Made by a program: the position numbers and the translations under genes. DNA of 64,000 nucleotides, from NCBI GenBank assembly GCA_963731665.1, contig CAVSWP010000002.1, forward strand, positions 1 to 64,000, written 5' to 3'. The stretch comes from Chersky-840 sp035604715. GTDB taxonomy: Bacteria > Actinomycetota > Acidimicrobiia > Acidimicrobiales > UBA8190. Positions 26,258 to 35,159 of this stretch are shown here, piece after piece (the first letter of the stretch is position 1; each line of letters begins with the position of its first letter). A model generated the notes under the pieces. That model saw only the letters and a list, made by a program, of their open reading frames with translations. It was not told the origin of the DNA and searched no databases.

Positions 26258-26539
26258 TCAGGGGTCTTGGGCCCGGCGCGCCATCTCGGTGGCGTACTCG
26301 GGGAAGTAGTCGCCGATGACGTCCAGGCTGAAGCGGCGCAGGATGTGGCCGGCGGGCTCGCGCTCGAGGAGGAACTCGAACGACCGCCGCACCAGCAGCG
26401 CCTGGCGTCCGGGCGCCCATCCCAGGGTGGCCTCGAGGCCGGGAGGCACGGTGACGGTGTGGGTGGTGGTGATGGCACCCTCGTCGACGGTGACCTCGAA
26501 GGTGCCCTCGTGCGCATCGATGGCCCGGATGGCGAGCAC
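26258..26539 (-). CDS. Small conserved hypothetical protein
   Basis: 93 residues with two parts: an N-terminal beta-rich section (FEVTVDEGAITTTHTVTVPPG) and a C-terminal section with SFEFLLEREPAGHILRRFSLDVIGDYFPEY. I recall uncharacterised small proteins of similar pattern in many bacteria, but no function is known to me. It lies divergent from the glutathione peroxidase gene, with about 54 bases between start codons. Confidence 0.65.
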   Translation of the reverse strand: MLAIRAIDAHEGTFEVTVDEGAITTTHTVTVPPGLEATLGWAPGRQALLVRRSFEFLLEREPAGHILRRFSLDVIGDYFPEYATEMARRAQDP

Positions 26540-26593
26540 GCCGCCGACGGTAGTGTGAAAACGCCCGCGCCCACGACTCGCTCAGGAGGAACA

Positions 26594-27091
26594 GTGTCCG
26601 ACCTCTACGACATCCCCATCCACACGCTCAAGGGTGAGGCGTCCTCACTGGCGCCGTTCAAGGGCAAGGCCCTGCTGCTGGTGAACGTGGCGTCGCGCTG
26701 CGGGCTCACGCCCCAGTACGCCGGGCTCCAGAAGCTTCAGGACGCCTACGGTGCCCGGGGCTTCGACGTGCTCGGGTTCCCCTGCAACCAGTTCCTCGAG
26801 CAGGAGCCGGGCACGCCCGACGAGATCGCCGAGTTCTGCTCGGTCAACTACGGGGTCACCTTCCCCCTGTTCGAGAAGATCGAGGTGAACGGGCCGGGCC
26901 GTCACCCCCTGTACGAGGAGCTCACGGCCACCGCCGACGCCGAGGGCACCGCCGGGGACGTCCAGTGGAACTTCGAGAAGTTCCTGGTGTCTCCCGACGG
27001 CGTCGTGCTGAATCGGTTCCGTCCCGGCGTGGAGCCCGAGGACCCCGCGCTCGTGGGCGCGCTGGAGGGGGCCCTGCCGAGCGGCGCGTAG
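26594..27091 (+). CDS. Glutathione peroxidase family (thioredoxin-dependent type) protein
   Basis: A 165-residue thiol peroxidase. The peroxidatic Cys36 is in NVASRCGLTPQY, with partners Gln70 (FLEQEPG) and the WNFEKF motif (Trp125, Asn126). Cys64 and Cys82 are candidate resolving residues; the Cys82 region suggests a thioredoxin-recycled enzyme of the kind found in bacteria without glutathione. The GTG start has AGGAGGA five bases upstream. Its TAG overlaps the next gene's GTG by one base. Confidence 0.93.
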   Translation: MSDLYDIPIHTLKGEASSLAPFKGKALLLVNVASRCGLTPQYAGLQKLQDAYGARGFDVLGFPCNQFLEQEPGTPDEIAEFCSVNYGVTFPLFEKIEVNGPGRHPLYEELTATADAEGTAGDVQWNFEKFLVSPDGVVLNRFRPGVEPEDPALVGALEGALPSGA

Positions 27092-27510
27092 TGGACAGCA
27101 CGCTCATCGACGTCGACACGGCGCGCCACCGGGTGGTGGACATCACCGACCGGGTCGAGATGTTCTGCACGGGCCGCGGTGACGGGCTGTGCTCGGTGTT
27201 CACCCCGCACGCCACCGCCGGGGTGGCCCTCATGGAGACGGGGTCGGGGTCCGAAGCCGACCTCGAGGACGCCCTCGAGCGCCTGTTGCCGCGCGACGAC
27301 CGCTACCGGCACCGTCACGGTGGGGCCGGGCACGGCGCCGACCACGTGCTGCCGGTGCTGGTGTCGCCGTCGCTGGTGCTGCCCGTGGTGGGCGGCCGCC
27401 CGGCGCTGGGGACGTGGCAGCGGGTGGTGGTGGTGGACACCAACGCCGACAATCCCCGGCGCCAGGTGCGCCTCAGCTTCGTCGCCGACTCCTCGGCCCC
27501 GCTCCGGTGA
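27091..27510 (+). CDS. YjbQ family protein (secondary thiamine-phosphate synthase type)
   Basis: A 139-residue UPF0047/YjbQ protein. VFTPHATAGVALMETGSGSEAD is the conserved core, followed by DDRYRHRHGGAGHGADHVLP with its His cluster, then SPSLVLPVVGGRPALGTWQRVVVVD. Escherichia coli YjbQ shows weak thiamine-phosphate synthase activity; the true role is unclear. It starts at a GTG within TAGTG, so it is coupled to the peroxidase gene. Confidence 0.9.
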   Translation: MDSTLIDVDTARHRVVDITDRVEMFCTGRGDGLCSVFTPHATAGVALMETGSGSEADLEDALERLLPRDDRYRHRHGGAGHGADHVLPVLVSPSLVLPVVGGRPALGTWQRVVVVDTNADNPRRQVRLSFVADSSAPLR

Positions 27511-27550
27511 GCCGGAGCCGGGCTTGTGCTCGGCCGCGCCGACGCCGAAG

Positions 27551-28312
27551 ATGGCGGCCATGACGCCTTCCCCGCAGTCCTCGACCACCACGGACCACCG
27601 CGCCCTGGCCGCGTCGCTCAGCAAGGCCCTGCACCTGGCGGTGGCGCCCATCGGGATCTCGTTCCACGCCGAGGCGGCCACCTCGGTGCCCGCCTTCGCC
27701 GAGCCCATGTCGGAGCCGGCCGCCGACGGGCGGCGGGGGCGGGTGGCGGCGGGCTGTGTCTTCTGGGTGCGAGCCGCCGAGGGCAGCTTCACCACCGCCC
27801 CCGAGGACCACGGCAACTGCTCGGTGGGCCGCTACACCCACGGGTTGGCCACACTGGAGGACGTGGGCGCCAACGACGACGTGGCCGCGCTGCTGGAGTC
27901 GGGGTGGGTGGACGCCGAGGCCATCGGTTCCATCCCGGCCATCTCGCAGCGCCCCGAGGCCATCACCTACGGCCCGTTGTCGGAGGCGACGTCGGTGCCT
28001 GATGTGGTGCTCCTGCGGGTGAACGGTCGTCAGATGATGGTGCTGTCGGACGCGCTGCCCGGGCTGCGGATCGAGGGCAAGCCCCAGTGCCACATCGTGG
28101 CCCTGGCCCAGGAGCACGGTGAGGTGGCGGCCAGCGTGGGGTGCGCGCTCAGCCGGGCCCGCACCGGGATGCAGCCCGACGAGATGACGTGCGCGCTGCC
28201 CGGGAGCCGCCTGGCCGAGGTGACCGCGGCCGTCGAACGCACCGCGGCGGTGGACACCGTGGTGGCCAAGTACGCGGCCGAGGACGCCCGGCGCTTCGCC
28301 TCCACCGCCTGA
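27551..28312 (+). CDS. DUF169 family protein
   Basis: About 253 residues. The pattern APIGISFHAEA, AGCVFWVRAAEGSFTTAPEDHGNCSVGRYTHG and PQCHIVALAQEHGEVAASVGCALSRARTGM is that of DUF169, whose conserved cysteines (EDHGNCSVG, GCVFW, GCALSR) may bind a cofactor or metal. Function unknown. ATG codons at 27551 and 27560 are both possible, and neither has a strong ribosome site. The gene is convergent with the acyl-CoA dehydrogenase. The 100 bases between them hold no gene I can support. Confidence 0.82.
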   Translation: MAAMTPSPQSSTTTDHRALAASLSKALHLAVAPIGISFHAEAATSVPAFAEPMSEPAADGRRGRVAAGCVFWVRAAEGSFTTAPEDHGNCSVGRYTHGLATLEDVGANDDVAALLESGWVDAEAIGSIPAISQRPEAITYGPLSEATSVPDVVLLRVNGRQMMVLSDALPGLRIEGKPQCHIVALAQEHGEVAASVGCALSRARTGMQPDEMTCALPGSRLAEVTAAVERTAAVDTVVAKYAAEDARRFASTA

Positions 28313-28412
28313 TCGTCAGCGGGTGGTGGCCCCCGGAGCGGGCGTCTCGTCGGCGACGTCGAGGTGGGTGACGCTCAGCCAGTGTCCGGGGGCCGGCGAC
28401 AGCGGCGACGCG

Positions 28413-29576
28413 TCAGTATGACTTCGGCAGGTGCAGCGAGTGTTGGCCGACGAAGTTGAGGATCATCTCCCGGCTGACCGGGGCGGTGCGCAGGAGCCGG
28501 GTCATCCCCCACATGTCGGCGAGGCCGAACTCCGACGACATCCCGTTGCCACCGCAGGTCTGGATGGCCTGGTCCAGCGCCCCCAGGGCGGCCTCGGCGG
28601 CGGCGTACTTGGCCATGTTGGCGGCCTCGCCCGCCACCCCGGCGTCGGCGCCGCTGTCACAGGCCCAGGCCGCCTTCTGGGCCATGAGGCGGGCCAGCTC
28701 GACCTCGATCTTGGCCTTGGCCAGCGGGTGGGCGATCCCCTGGTGGCGGGCGATGGGCGTCCCCCACACCGACCGGTCCCGCGCGTAGGCGGCCGCCTTG
28801 TCGAGGGCGTAGCGCCCGATGCCGGTGGCCATGGCCGCCGTCATGATGCGCTCGGGGTTGAGCCCCACGAACACCTGGCGCAGGCCGTCGCCCTCGGTGC
28901 CCAGCAGCCGCTCGGCGGGGACCACGACGTCGTCGAAGAACAAGGTGAACTGCTTCTCGGGCGCCACGATCTCCACCGGGATGAGGGACTTCTGCAGTCC
29001 CGGGCTGTCGAGGTCGACGATGAACAGCGACAGGCGGCCCCGGCCGGTGTCCTCGTCGACCCCGGTGCGGGTGACCACCAGCACCGCCTCGGACTCATCG
29101 GCGCCGGAGATGTAGTACTTCGTCCCGGCCAGGCGATAGACGTCGCCGTCGCGCCGGGCGGTGGTGGCGATCTTGTGGCTGTTGGACCCGGCGTCGGGCT
29201 CGGTGATGGCGAACGCCATCTTGAGCTCGCCCGAGGCGAAGCGCGGCAGCCACTGCTGCTTCTGGGGCTCGGAGCCGAAGCTGGCCACGATGGTGGCGCA
29301 GATGGCCGGGGACACCACGAGCAGCAGCAGCGGGCAGCCGTTGGCGGCCAGCTCCTCGAGGACGATGGCGAGCTCGGCGATGCCCATGCCACCCCCGCCG
29401 TAGTGGGCGGGGACGTTCACGCCGAGGTAGCCCCCCGCGGCGAGCTCGTCCCACAGCTCGTCGGCTCGCCCGCCGGCCCGGGCCTTGTCCACGAAGTAGC
29501 CGTGGCCGTACTTCGACGCGATGGCGTTCACGGCTTGGCGCACCATCACCTGCTCGTCGGTCTCACGGAAGTCCAT
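28413..29576 (-). CDS. Acyl-CoA dehydrogenase
   Basis: A 387-residue FAD enzyme that introduces the alpha-beta double bond into an acyl-CoA. Signatures include AFAITEPDAGSNSHKIATTARRDGD, KYYISGADESEAVLVVTRTG, and the C-terminal domain with RQGIAHPLAKAKIEVELAR-like HQGIAHPLAKAKIE and QTCGGNGMSSEFGLADMWG. It ends an operon that begins with the carboxyltransferase gene and lies 3 bases after the AtuA-like gene. By analogy with terpene and leucine pathways it may act on a branched acyl-CoA such as a citronellyl-CoA-type substrate (inference). Confidence 0.92.
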   Translation of the reverse strand: MDFRETDEQVMVRQAVNAIASKYGHGYFVDKARAGGRADELWDELAAGGYLGVNVPAHYGGGGMGIAELAIVLEELAANGCPLLLLVVSPAICATIVASFGSEPQKQQWLPRFASGELKMAFAITEPDAGSNSHKIATTARRDGDVYRLAGTKYYISGADESEAVLVVTRTGVDEDTGRGRLSLFIVDLDSPGLQKSLIPVEIVAPEKQFTLFFDDVVVPAERLLGTEGDGLRQVFVGLNPERIMTAAMATGIGRYALDKAAAYARDRSVWGTPIARHQGIAHPLAKAKIEVELARLMAQKAAWACDSGADAGVAGEAANMAKYAAAEAALGALDQAIQTCGGNGMSSEFGLADMWGMTRLLRTAPVSREMILNFVGQHSLHLPKSY

Positions 29577-29579
29577 GGC

Positions 29580-31433
29580 TTACCTCTCCTCGGGGGCGGA
29601 AGCGACGTCGGCGAGCAGCGCCGCGGGCACGTCGAGGACCCGGGAGCGCAGGTACTCACCCAGGCTCTTGGCTTGGGGGTCGGGCCGGGTCGACGAGGCC
29701 ACGCCCTCGCCCAGGAGCCCGTGCACCACGAAGTTCAGGGCCAGGAGGTTGGCGAGCTCGTAGCGGTCGACGTCGAGCCCGTCCGCTTCGGGGAGCAGTT
29801 CCCGAAAGCGCGCCACGGTGAGCTCGGCCGCCAGCCAGGCGAACCCGGCGGGACTGCGCGCCCACAGGCCCACGTTGGCGTTGCCCCCCTTGTCACCCGA
29901 CCGAGCGCCGATCACGGTCCCCAGCGCCATGCGGCGCGTGTCCCCGTGGGCGGCGGGCGCCCCGGCCCGTGTCACGTCGGCCGGTGAGGGCGATCCGGAG
30001 ACCGGCGACGACGCCGCGTCGGGCCCCGGCGGCGGCGAGGGCACGGGGACTCGTCGACCGTCGTCGTGGACGACGACCTCGTCGACGACGGGGCGAGGCA
30101 CCAGCGTCGGCCAGAACACCCCGTAGGCGGTGCCCTCGCCGGGTGGCGACGTGAGATAGAAGCCCGGGTAGCTGGCCAGGGCCAGCTCGGTGGCCGCACT
30201 CGAGAAGCGCCGGCCCACGGCGTCGGGGTCGGGGTCCTTGACGGTGATGCGCAGCTGGGCGCTGGCCTGCTCGTTGGTGGGGGCGTCGGCGACGTCGGTG
30301 CGGATGAGCCGGACGTCGTAGTGGGCGAAGCCCCGCTCCCCGCCTACGAGGTCGTCCATGGTGCGGCGGACGAGGGCGGCCTTCTCCTCGATGTCCAGAC
30401 CGGTGAGCACGAAGGTCATGGTGTTGCGCCAGCCGCCGAGCAGGTTGATCGACACCTTGAGCTTGTCGGGGGCGGGGAGGCCCCGGACCCCCGACACCCG
30501 CACCCGGTCGCGCCCCTGCTGCTCGAGGCGGATGGTGGCGAAGTCCGCCACCACGTCGGGGTTGGCGTAGAGGGGGCCGCCGATCTCGTAGAGGAGTTGG
30601 GCCGTGACCGTGCCCACCGACACCAGGCCACCGGTGCCGGGGTGCTTGGTGATGACGGCCGAGCCGTCCTCGGCCATCTCGGCGATGGGGAAGCCGGGGT
30701 GCTCGAGCCCGGGCACCTCGGCGAAGAAGGCGTAGTTGCCCCCGGTGGCCTGGGCGCCGCACTCGATGATGTGACCGACCACCACCGCCCCGGCCAGGCG
30801 GTCCCAGTCGGTGCGCGCCCATCCGAAGCGCCACGCCGCCGGCCCCACCACGAGGGAGGCGTCGGTCACCCGCCCCGTCACCACGACGTCGGCGCCGCCC
30901 GCCAGGGCCTCGGCGATCCCGAACCCGCCCAGGTAGGCGTTGGCGCTCACGGGGTCGCTCCCGGCCTCGGCCAGGGGCCGGCCGGTGTCGAGATGGGCCA
31001 GCGGGTCGCCGGTGTCGACGAGCGACCCCAGGCGACCGAGGATGTCGTCGCCCTCCACGTGGGCCACGGCCACGGTGATCCCCAGCGTGGCCGCCAGCTC
31101 GCGCAGGCGCTGGGCCAGCCCGGCGGGGTTGAGCCCCCCGGCGTTGGCCACCACCTTGACGCCCCGCTCCACGCACGTGGCCAGGACGTCCTCCATCTGC
31201 CGGTAGAAGGTGCGGGCGTAGCCGAGGCCGGGGTCGCGTTGGCGCGCCTTCCACAAGATGAGCATGGTGAGCTCGGCCAGGTAGTCGCCGGTGAGCACGT
31301 CGATGTCCCCGCCCTCGAGCAGCTCGCGCGGCGCGCTCAGGCGGTCTCCGAAGAACCCCGAGCAGTTGGCGATGCGCAACACCCCGGGGCCCGCCGTGGC
31401 GCCGGGCGACGCCGCCCCGGAGCGGCCGGGCAT
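29580..31433 (-). CDS. AtuA family protein (acyclic terpene utilisation, DUF1446)
   Basis: A 617-residue protein. The N-terminal DUF1446 domain opens with LRIANCSGFFGDRLSAPRELLEGG and contains VVANAGGLNPAGLAQRLREL and VVVTGRVTDASLVVGPAAW. A Pro/Ser linker near residues 475-500 leads to the smaller C-terminal AtuA-like domain with GARSGDKGGNANVGLWAR. AtuA is required for citronellol/geraniol catabolism in Pseudomonas, but its reaction is not known. The start overlaps the biotin carboxylase stop by one base (TGATG), tying the four genes together. Confidence 0.9.
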   Translation of the reverse strand: MPGRSGAASPGATAGPGVLRIANCSGFFGDRLSAPRELLEGGDIDVLTGDYLAELTMLILWKARQRDPGLGYARTFYRQMEDVLATCVERGVKVVANAGGLNPAGLAQRLRELAATLGITVAVAHVEGDDILGRLGSLVDTGDPLAHLDTGRPLAEAGSDPVSANAYLGGFGIAEALAGGADVVVTGRVTDASLVVGPAAWRFGWARTDWDRLAGAVVVGHIIECGAQATGGNYAFFAEVPGLEHPGFPIAEMAEDGSAVITKHPGTGGLVSVGTVTAQLLYEIGGPLYANPDVVADFATIRLEQQGRDRVRVSGVRGLPAPDKLKVSINLLGGWRNTMTFVLTGLDIEEKAALVRRTMDDLVGGERGFAHYDVRLIRTDVADAPTNEQASAQLRITVKDPDPDAVGRRFSSAATELALASYPGFYLTSPPGEGTAYGVFWPTLVPRPVVDEVVVHDDGRRVPVPSPPPGPDAASSPVSGSPSPADVTRAGAPAAHGDTRRMALGTVIGARSGDKGGNANVGLWARSPAGFAWLAAELTVARFRELLPEADGLDVDRYELANLLALNFVVHGLLGEGVASSTRPDPQAKSLGEYLRSRVLDVPAALLADVASAPEER

Positions 31434-33460
31434 CAGGTGTCGCCGTCCGTGCCGTCGATGACCACCAGGAGGCGACCCGACTCGACCTGTTGGCCCGCCA
31501 CCACGTGCACCTCGGACACGGTCCCGTCGGTGGGCGCCCGCACCTCGTGCTCCATCTTCATGGCCTCGATGGCCACCAGGGTGTCGCCCGCGGTCACCGG
31601 GTCCCCGGCGGCCACGGCCACCTTGACGACGGTGCCCGGGAGCGGTGCCACCAGCGCGCCGGGGGCCAACCGGCTCCCCGGGAGCGGGAACCGCTCGACC
31701 TCGGTGAGCGTGCTGGCCCCGTCGGGGCCGTCGACGAAGGACACCGCCCCGGCCCGCTCCACCGTGTAGCGCCGGGCCACGCTGTCTCGGGGCGACGACG
31801 CCCCTCGGGCGCGGGCGACGGCGAGGACCACGGCGTCGGGGGCGCACGACAGCACGGTGACGTCGGCCCGGGGCTCGCCGTTGACGGCGACGAAGGTGCA
31901 GTTCCCGGCGCGGTCGAAGCGGTAGGAGACCGCGACGGTCCCGTCGGGACCGGTGAAGGCGGCGCTCTGGGGCGCCGAGGGGTTGTTGCGCCAGCCCGAC
32001 GGCATGGCGCCCAGCACCGGCGCCTGGGCCCGGCGCTCGGCTTGTCCCGCCAGGGCGGCGGCGACGGCATGGACCCGGGTCGTGGCCGCGTCGGCCAGGG
32101 GGGCCCCGAGCTCGGCGGGGTCGTGGCGGACGAGGAAGCCGGTGTCGATGTCCCCGGCGAGGAATTCGGGGTGGCGCAGGATGCGCACCAGGAGGTCGCG
32201 GTTGGTGGTGACCCCGTGCAGCTGGGCGCGCTCGAGCGCGCCGGCCAGGGCGCGCGCCGCCTCGTGGCGGGTGGGGGCATGGGCGATGACCTTGGCCAGC
32301 ATGGGGTCGTAGTGCACCGAGACCTCGGAGCCGTCCTCCACCCCGCTGTCGATGCGCACCCCGGCGGGGTCGGGGAAGCGAAAGCGCGTCAGGCGCCCAG
32401 CCGACGGTTGGAACTGGCGGGTGGCGTCCTCGGCGTACAGGCGCACCTCGATGGCGTGCCCGCTGACGGTGGCCTCGGTGACCTCGGCCGGCAGGGCCAG
32501 GCCGTCGGCCACGAGCAGCTGCAGGCGCACGAGGTCTAGCCCGGTGACGAGCTCGGTGACGGGGTGCTCGACCTGCAGGCGGGTGTTGACCTCCAAGAAG
32601 GCGAAGGACCCGTCGGGGAGGACCAGGAACTCGACGGTGCCGGCATTGACGTAGCCGATGGTGCGGGCCACGGTGATGGCGGCCGCTCCCAGCTCGGCGC
32701 GCCGCTGCGGGGTGACGACGGGCGAGGGGCTCTCCTCGACGATCTTCTGGTGGCGGCGCTGGATCGAGCACTCGCGCTCGAAGAGGTGCACGACGGTGCC
32801 ATGGGTGTCCCCGAGGATCTGCACCTCGATGTGGCGCGGACGCGCCACGTAGGGCTCCACGAACACCGTGCCGTCGCCGAAGGCCGCCGTCGCCTCGCGT
32901 TGCGCCGAGGCCAGCGCGTCGGCGAGCTCGCCGGGGCCCGCCACCACCCGCATGCCCCGGCCGCCGCCGCCGGCCGAGGCCTTCACGAGCACGGGCCATC
33001 CCAGGGCCGCCACCGCCTCGAGGACGTCACCTCCGAGGTCCTCGACGGAGGGGACGAGCACCGTGGGGAGCACGGCCACGCCCGCCTCGGCCATGGCCGC
33101 CTTGGCCGCCAACTTCGAGCCCATGGCCTCGATGACGTCGGGCGGGGGCCCCACGAACACCAGGCCCGCCGCCGCGCACGCCCGGGCGAACCCGGCGTCC
33201 TCGGACAGGAACCCGTAGCCGGGATGCACGGCATCGGCCCCGCTGGAGAGCGCCGCCTCGACCAGGGCGTCGACCTTGAGATAGGTGTCGGCGGGCGCCG
33301 CCCCGGGCAGGCGCACGAACTCGTCGGCCTCCGCCACATAGGGCGCCCCGGCGTCGGGGTCCGAGCACACCGCCACGCAGCTGATGCCCATGGCGTGGGC
33401 GCTGCGCATGACGCGACGGGCGATCTCGCCCCGGTTGGCGACGAGGAGCTTCTCGATCAC
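31433..33460 (-). CDS. Acyl-CoA carboxylase alpha subunit (biotin carboxylase plus biotin carrier)
   Basis: 675 residues starting at a GTG (VIEKLLVANRGEIARRV). The biotin carboxylase domain has the Gly-rich ATP loop KASAGGGGRGM, ECSIQRRHQKIVEESP and FLEVNTRLQVEHPVTE. A linking domain follows, and the biotinyl domain ends the protein with EAMKMEH, Lys635 being the biotin site. It pairs with the carboxyltransferase encoded 4 bases upstream. Pairing with AtuA favours a geranyl-CoA- or methylcrotonyl-CoA-type carboxylase over a housekeeping acetyl/propionyl-CoA enzyme (inference). Confidence 0.93.
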   Translation of the reverse strand: MIEKLLVANRGEIARRVMRSAHAMGISCVAVCSDPDAGAPYVAEADEFVRLPGAAPADTYLKVDALVEAALSSGADAVHPGYGFLSEDAGFARACAAAGLVFVGPPPDVIEAMGSKLAAKAAMAEAGVAVLPTVLVPSVEDLGGDVLEAVAALGWPVLVKASAGGGGRGMRVVAGPGELADALASAQREATAAFGDGTVFVEPYVARPRHIEVQILGDTHGTVVHLFERECSIQRRHQKIVEESPSPVVTPQRRAELGAAAITVARTIGYVNAGTVEFLVLPDGSFAFLEVNTRLQVEHPVTELVTGLDLVRLQLLVADGLALPAEVTEATVSGHAIEVRLYAEDATRQFQPSAGRLTRFRFPDPAGVRIDSGVEDGSEVSVHYDPMLAKVIAHAPTRHEAARALAGALERAQLHGVTTNRDLLVRILRHPEFLAGDIDTGFLVRHDPAELGAPLADAATTRVHAVAAALAGQAERRAQAPVLGAMPSGWRNNPSAPQSAAFTGPDGTVAVSYRFDRAGNCTFVAVNGEPRADVTVLSCAPDAVVLAVARARGASSPRDSVARRYTVERAGAVSFVDGPDGASTLTEVERFPLPGSRLAPGALVAPLPGTVVKVAVAAGDPVTAGDTLVAIEAMKMEHEVRAPTDGTVSEVHVVAGQQVESGRLLVVIDGTDGDT

Positions 33461-33464
33461 GGCC

Positions 33465-35063
33465 CTACATCCGGAACACGCCGTAGCCGCGCGTGCCGTG
33501 GATGGGGGTGTTGTGGATGACCGAGAGGCACATGCCGAGCACATGTCGGGTGTCGCGGGGGTCGATGATGCCATCGTCGTAGAGGCGGGCGGTGAGGAAC
33601 AGGGGGAGCGACTCCCGCTCGATCTGGGACTCCACCATGGTGCGCATCTGGGCGTCGGCCTCTTCGTCGAAGTCCTCGCCTCTCGACGCCGCGGCCTGGC
33701 GGGCCACGATGGACAGCACCCCGGCGAGCTGGGCCGGGCCCATGACGGCGGAGCGGGCGTTGGGCCACGAGAACAGGAAGCGGGGGTTATAGGCCCGGCC
33801 GCACATCCCGTAGTTGCCGGCGCCGTAGGAGGCGCCGATGTTGAGAGTCAGGTGGGGGACCGACGAATTGGAGACGGCGTTGATCATCTTGGCGCCGTCC
33901 TTGATGATGCCGCGTTGCTCGTACTCCTTGCCCACCATGTAGCCGGTGGTGTTCTGCAGGAACAACAACGGCACGTCGGTCTGGTTGCACAACTGGATGA
34001 ACTGCGTCGCCTTGTTGGACTCCTCGCTGAAGAGCACCCCCCGATGGTTGGCGAGCACCCCGATGGGGTACCCGTGCACCGACGCCCACCCCGTGACGAG
34101 GCTCGGCCCGTACAGCGGCTTGAACTCGTCGAAGAGCGACCCGTCCACCACGCGGGCGAGCACGTCGCGCGGGTCGAAGGGGACGCGCAGGTCCGCCGAC
34201 GCGATGCCGAGCAACTCGTCGGGATCACAAAGGGGGGGGTCGGGCGCCATGGTGGGAGCGCTCCCGTGTTTGCGCCAATTCAGGCGTGAGACGATGGCCC
34301 GCCCGATGCGGATGGCGTCGTTCTCGTCGGCGGCGAGGTAGTCGGCCAGGCCGCTCACCCGGGCGTGCATGGAGGCGCCCCCGAGCTCCTCGTCGTGGGA
34401 CTCCTCGCCCGTGGCCATCTTGACCAGCGGTGGCCCGCCCAAGAAGACCTTCGACCGGCCTTCGATCATGACGATGTGGTCGCTCATGCCCGGGACGTAG
34501 GCGCCGCCCGCGGTGGAGTTCCCGAACACCACGGCGATGGTGGGGACCGCCGCCGCCGAACGCTGGGTCAGGTCGCGAAAGCCCCTTCCGCCGGGGATGA
34601 AGATCTCGGACTGCGTGGGCAGGTCGGCACCGCCCGACTCCACCAGGCTGATCGACGGCAGCCGGTTCTCGAGGGCGATGTCGGCCAGGCGCGACGACTT
34701 GCGCATGGTGAAGGGATTGGTGGCCCCTCCCCGCACGGTGGGGTCGTTGGCCGACACCAGGCACTCGACCCCGCTCACCACGCCGATGCCCGAGACCAGG
34801 CTGGCCCCCACGGTGTACTCGGTCCCCCACGCCGCGAGGGGGGCGATCTCGAGAAAAGGCGAGTCGCGGTCGAGCAGCAGCTCCACCCGCTCCCGGGCCA
34901 GCATCTTGTGGCGGTCCCGGTGGCGCTGGACGTAGCGCTCGCCCCCGCCTGCCCGGGCCACGGCCAGCTGGTCCTCCACCTCGACCAGGGCCGATGTCAT
35001 GGCCTCCCGGTTCTGGCGGTAGGTGTCGGATCCGGGGTCGATCGTCGAGGTCAGGACGGGCAT
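33465..35063 (-). CDS. Acyl-CoA carboxylase beta subunit (carboxyltransferase)
   Basis: A 532-residue carboxyltransferase of the methylcrotonyl-CoA carboxylase beta type. It has both crotonase-like halves: SLVSGIGVVSGVECLVSANDPTVRGG, DLPTQSEIFIPGGRGFRD and AVVFGNSTAGGAYVPGMSD in the first; LLFLQNTTGYMVGKEYEQRGIIKDGAKMI and IGASYGAGNYGMCGRAYNPRF in the second. NTTGYMVG and GAGNYGM are features of MCC/geranyl-CoA carboxylases. It heads the operon and is divergent from the GlmU homologue, with 96 bases between. Confidence 0.94.
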   Translation of the reverse strand: MPVLTSTIDPGSDTYRQNREAMTSALVEVEDQLAVARAGGGERYVQRHRDRHKMLARERVELLLDRDSPFLEIAPLAAWGTEYTVGASLVSGIGVVSGVECLVSANDPTVRGGATNPFTMRKSSRLADIALENRLPSISLVESGGADLPTQSEIFIPGGRGFRDLTQRSAAAVPTIAVVFGNSTAGGAYVPGMSDHIVMIEGRSKVFLGGPPLVKMATGEESHDEELGGASMHARVSGLADYLAADENDAIRIGRAIVSRLNWRKHGSAPTMAPDPPLCDPDELLGIASADLRVPFDPRDVLARVVDGSLFDEFKPLYGPSLVTGWASVHGYPIGVLANHRGVLFSEESNKATQFIQLCNQTDVPLLFLQNTTGYMVGKEYEQRGIIKDGAKMINAVSNSSVPHLTLNIGASYGAGNYGMCGRAYNPRFLFSWPNARSAVMGPAQLAGVLSIVARQAAASRGEDFDEEADAQMRTMVESQIERESLPLFLTARLYDDGIIDPRDTRHVLGMCLSVIHNTPIHGTRGYGVFRM

Positions 35064-35159
35064 GGGGTGGGACCGGGCGTGGTCGCCCGCGCGCCGGGGG
35101 CGCCGGTGGTCGTCATGGCTGCGCTGTCCCCCCCGTCATCGGGTGACAGACTAAACCGC

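Noticed and set aside
28313..28412. A coding-like minus-strand stretch between DUF169 and the acyl-CoA dehydrogenase, ending in a stop
   Set aside because: About 32 codons look protein-like, but there is no start codon or ribosome site, and it is not in frame with the dehydrogenase.
33461..33574. A longer N-terminus for the biotin carboxylase subunit
   Set aside because: It would overlap the end of the carboxyltransferase gene and add a Ser/Thr/Ala-rich stretch; the GTG at 33460 begins exactly at the conserved IEKLLVANRGE.
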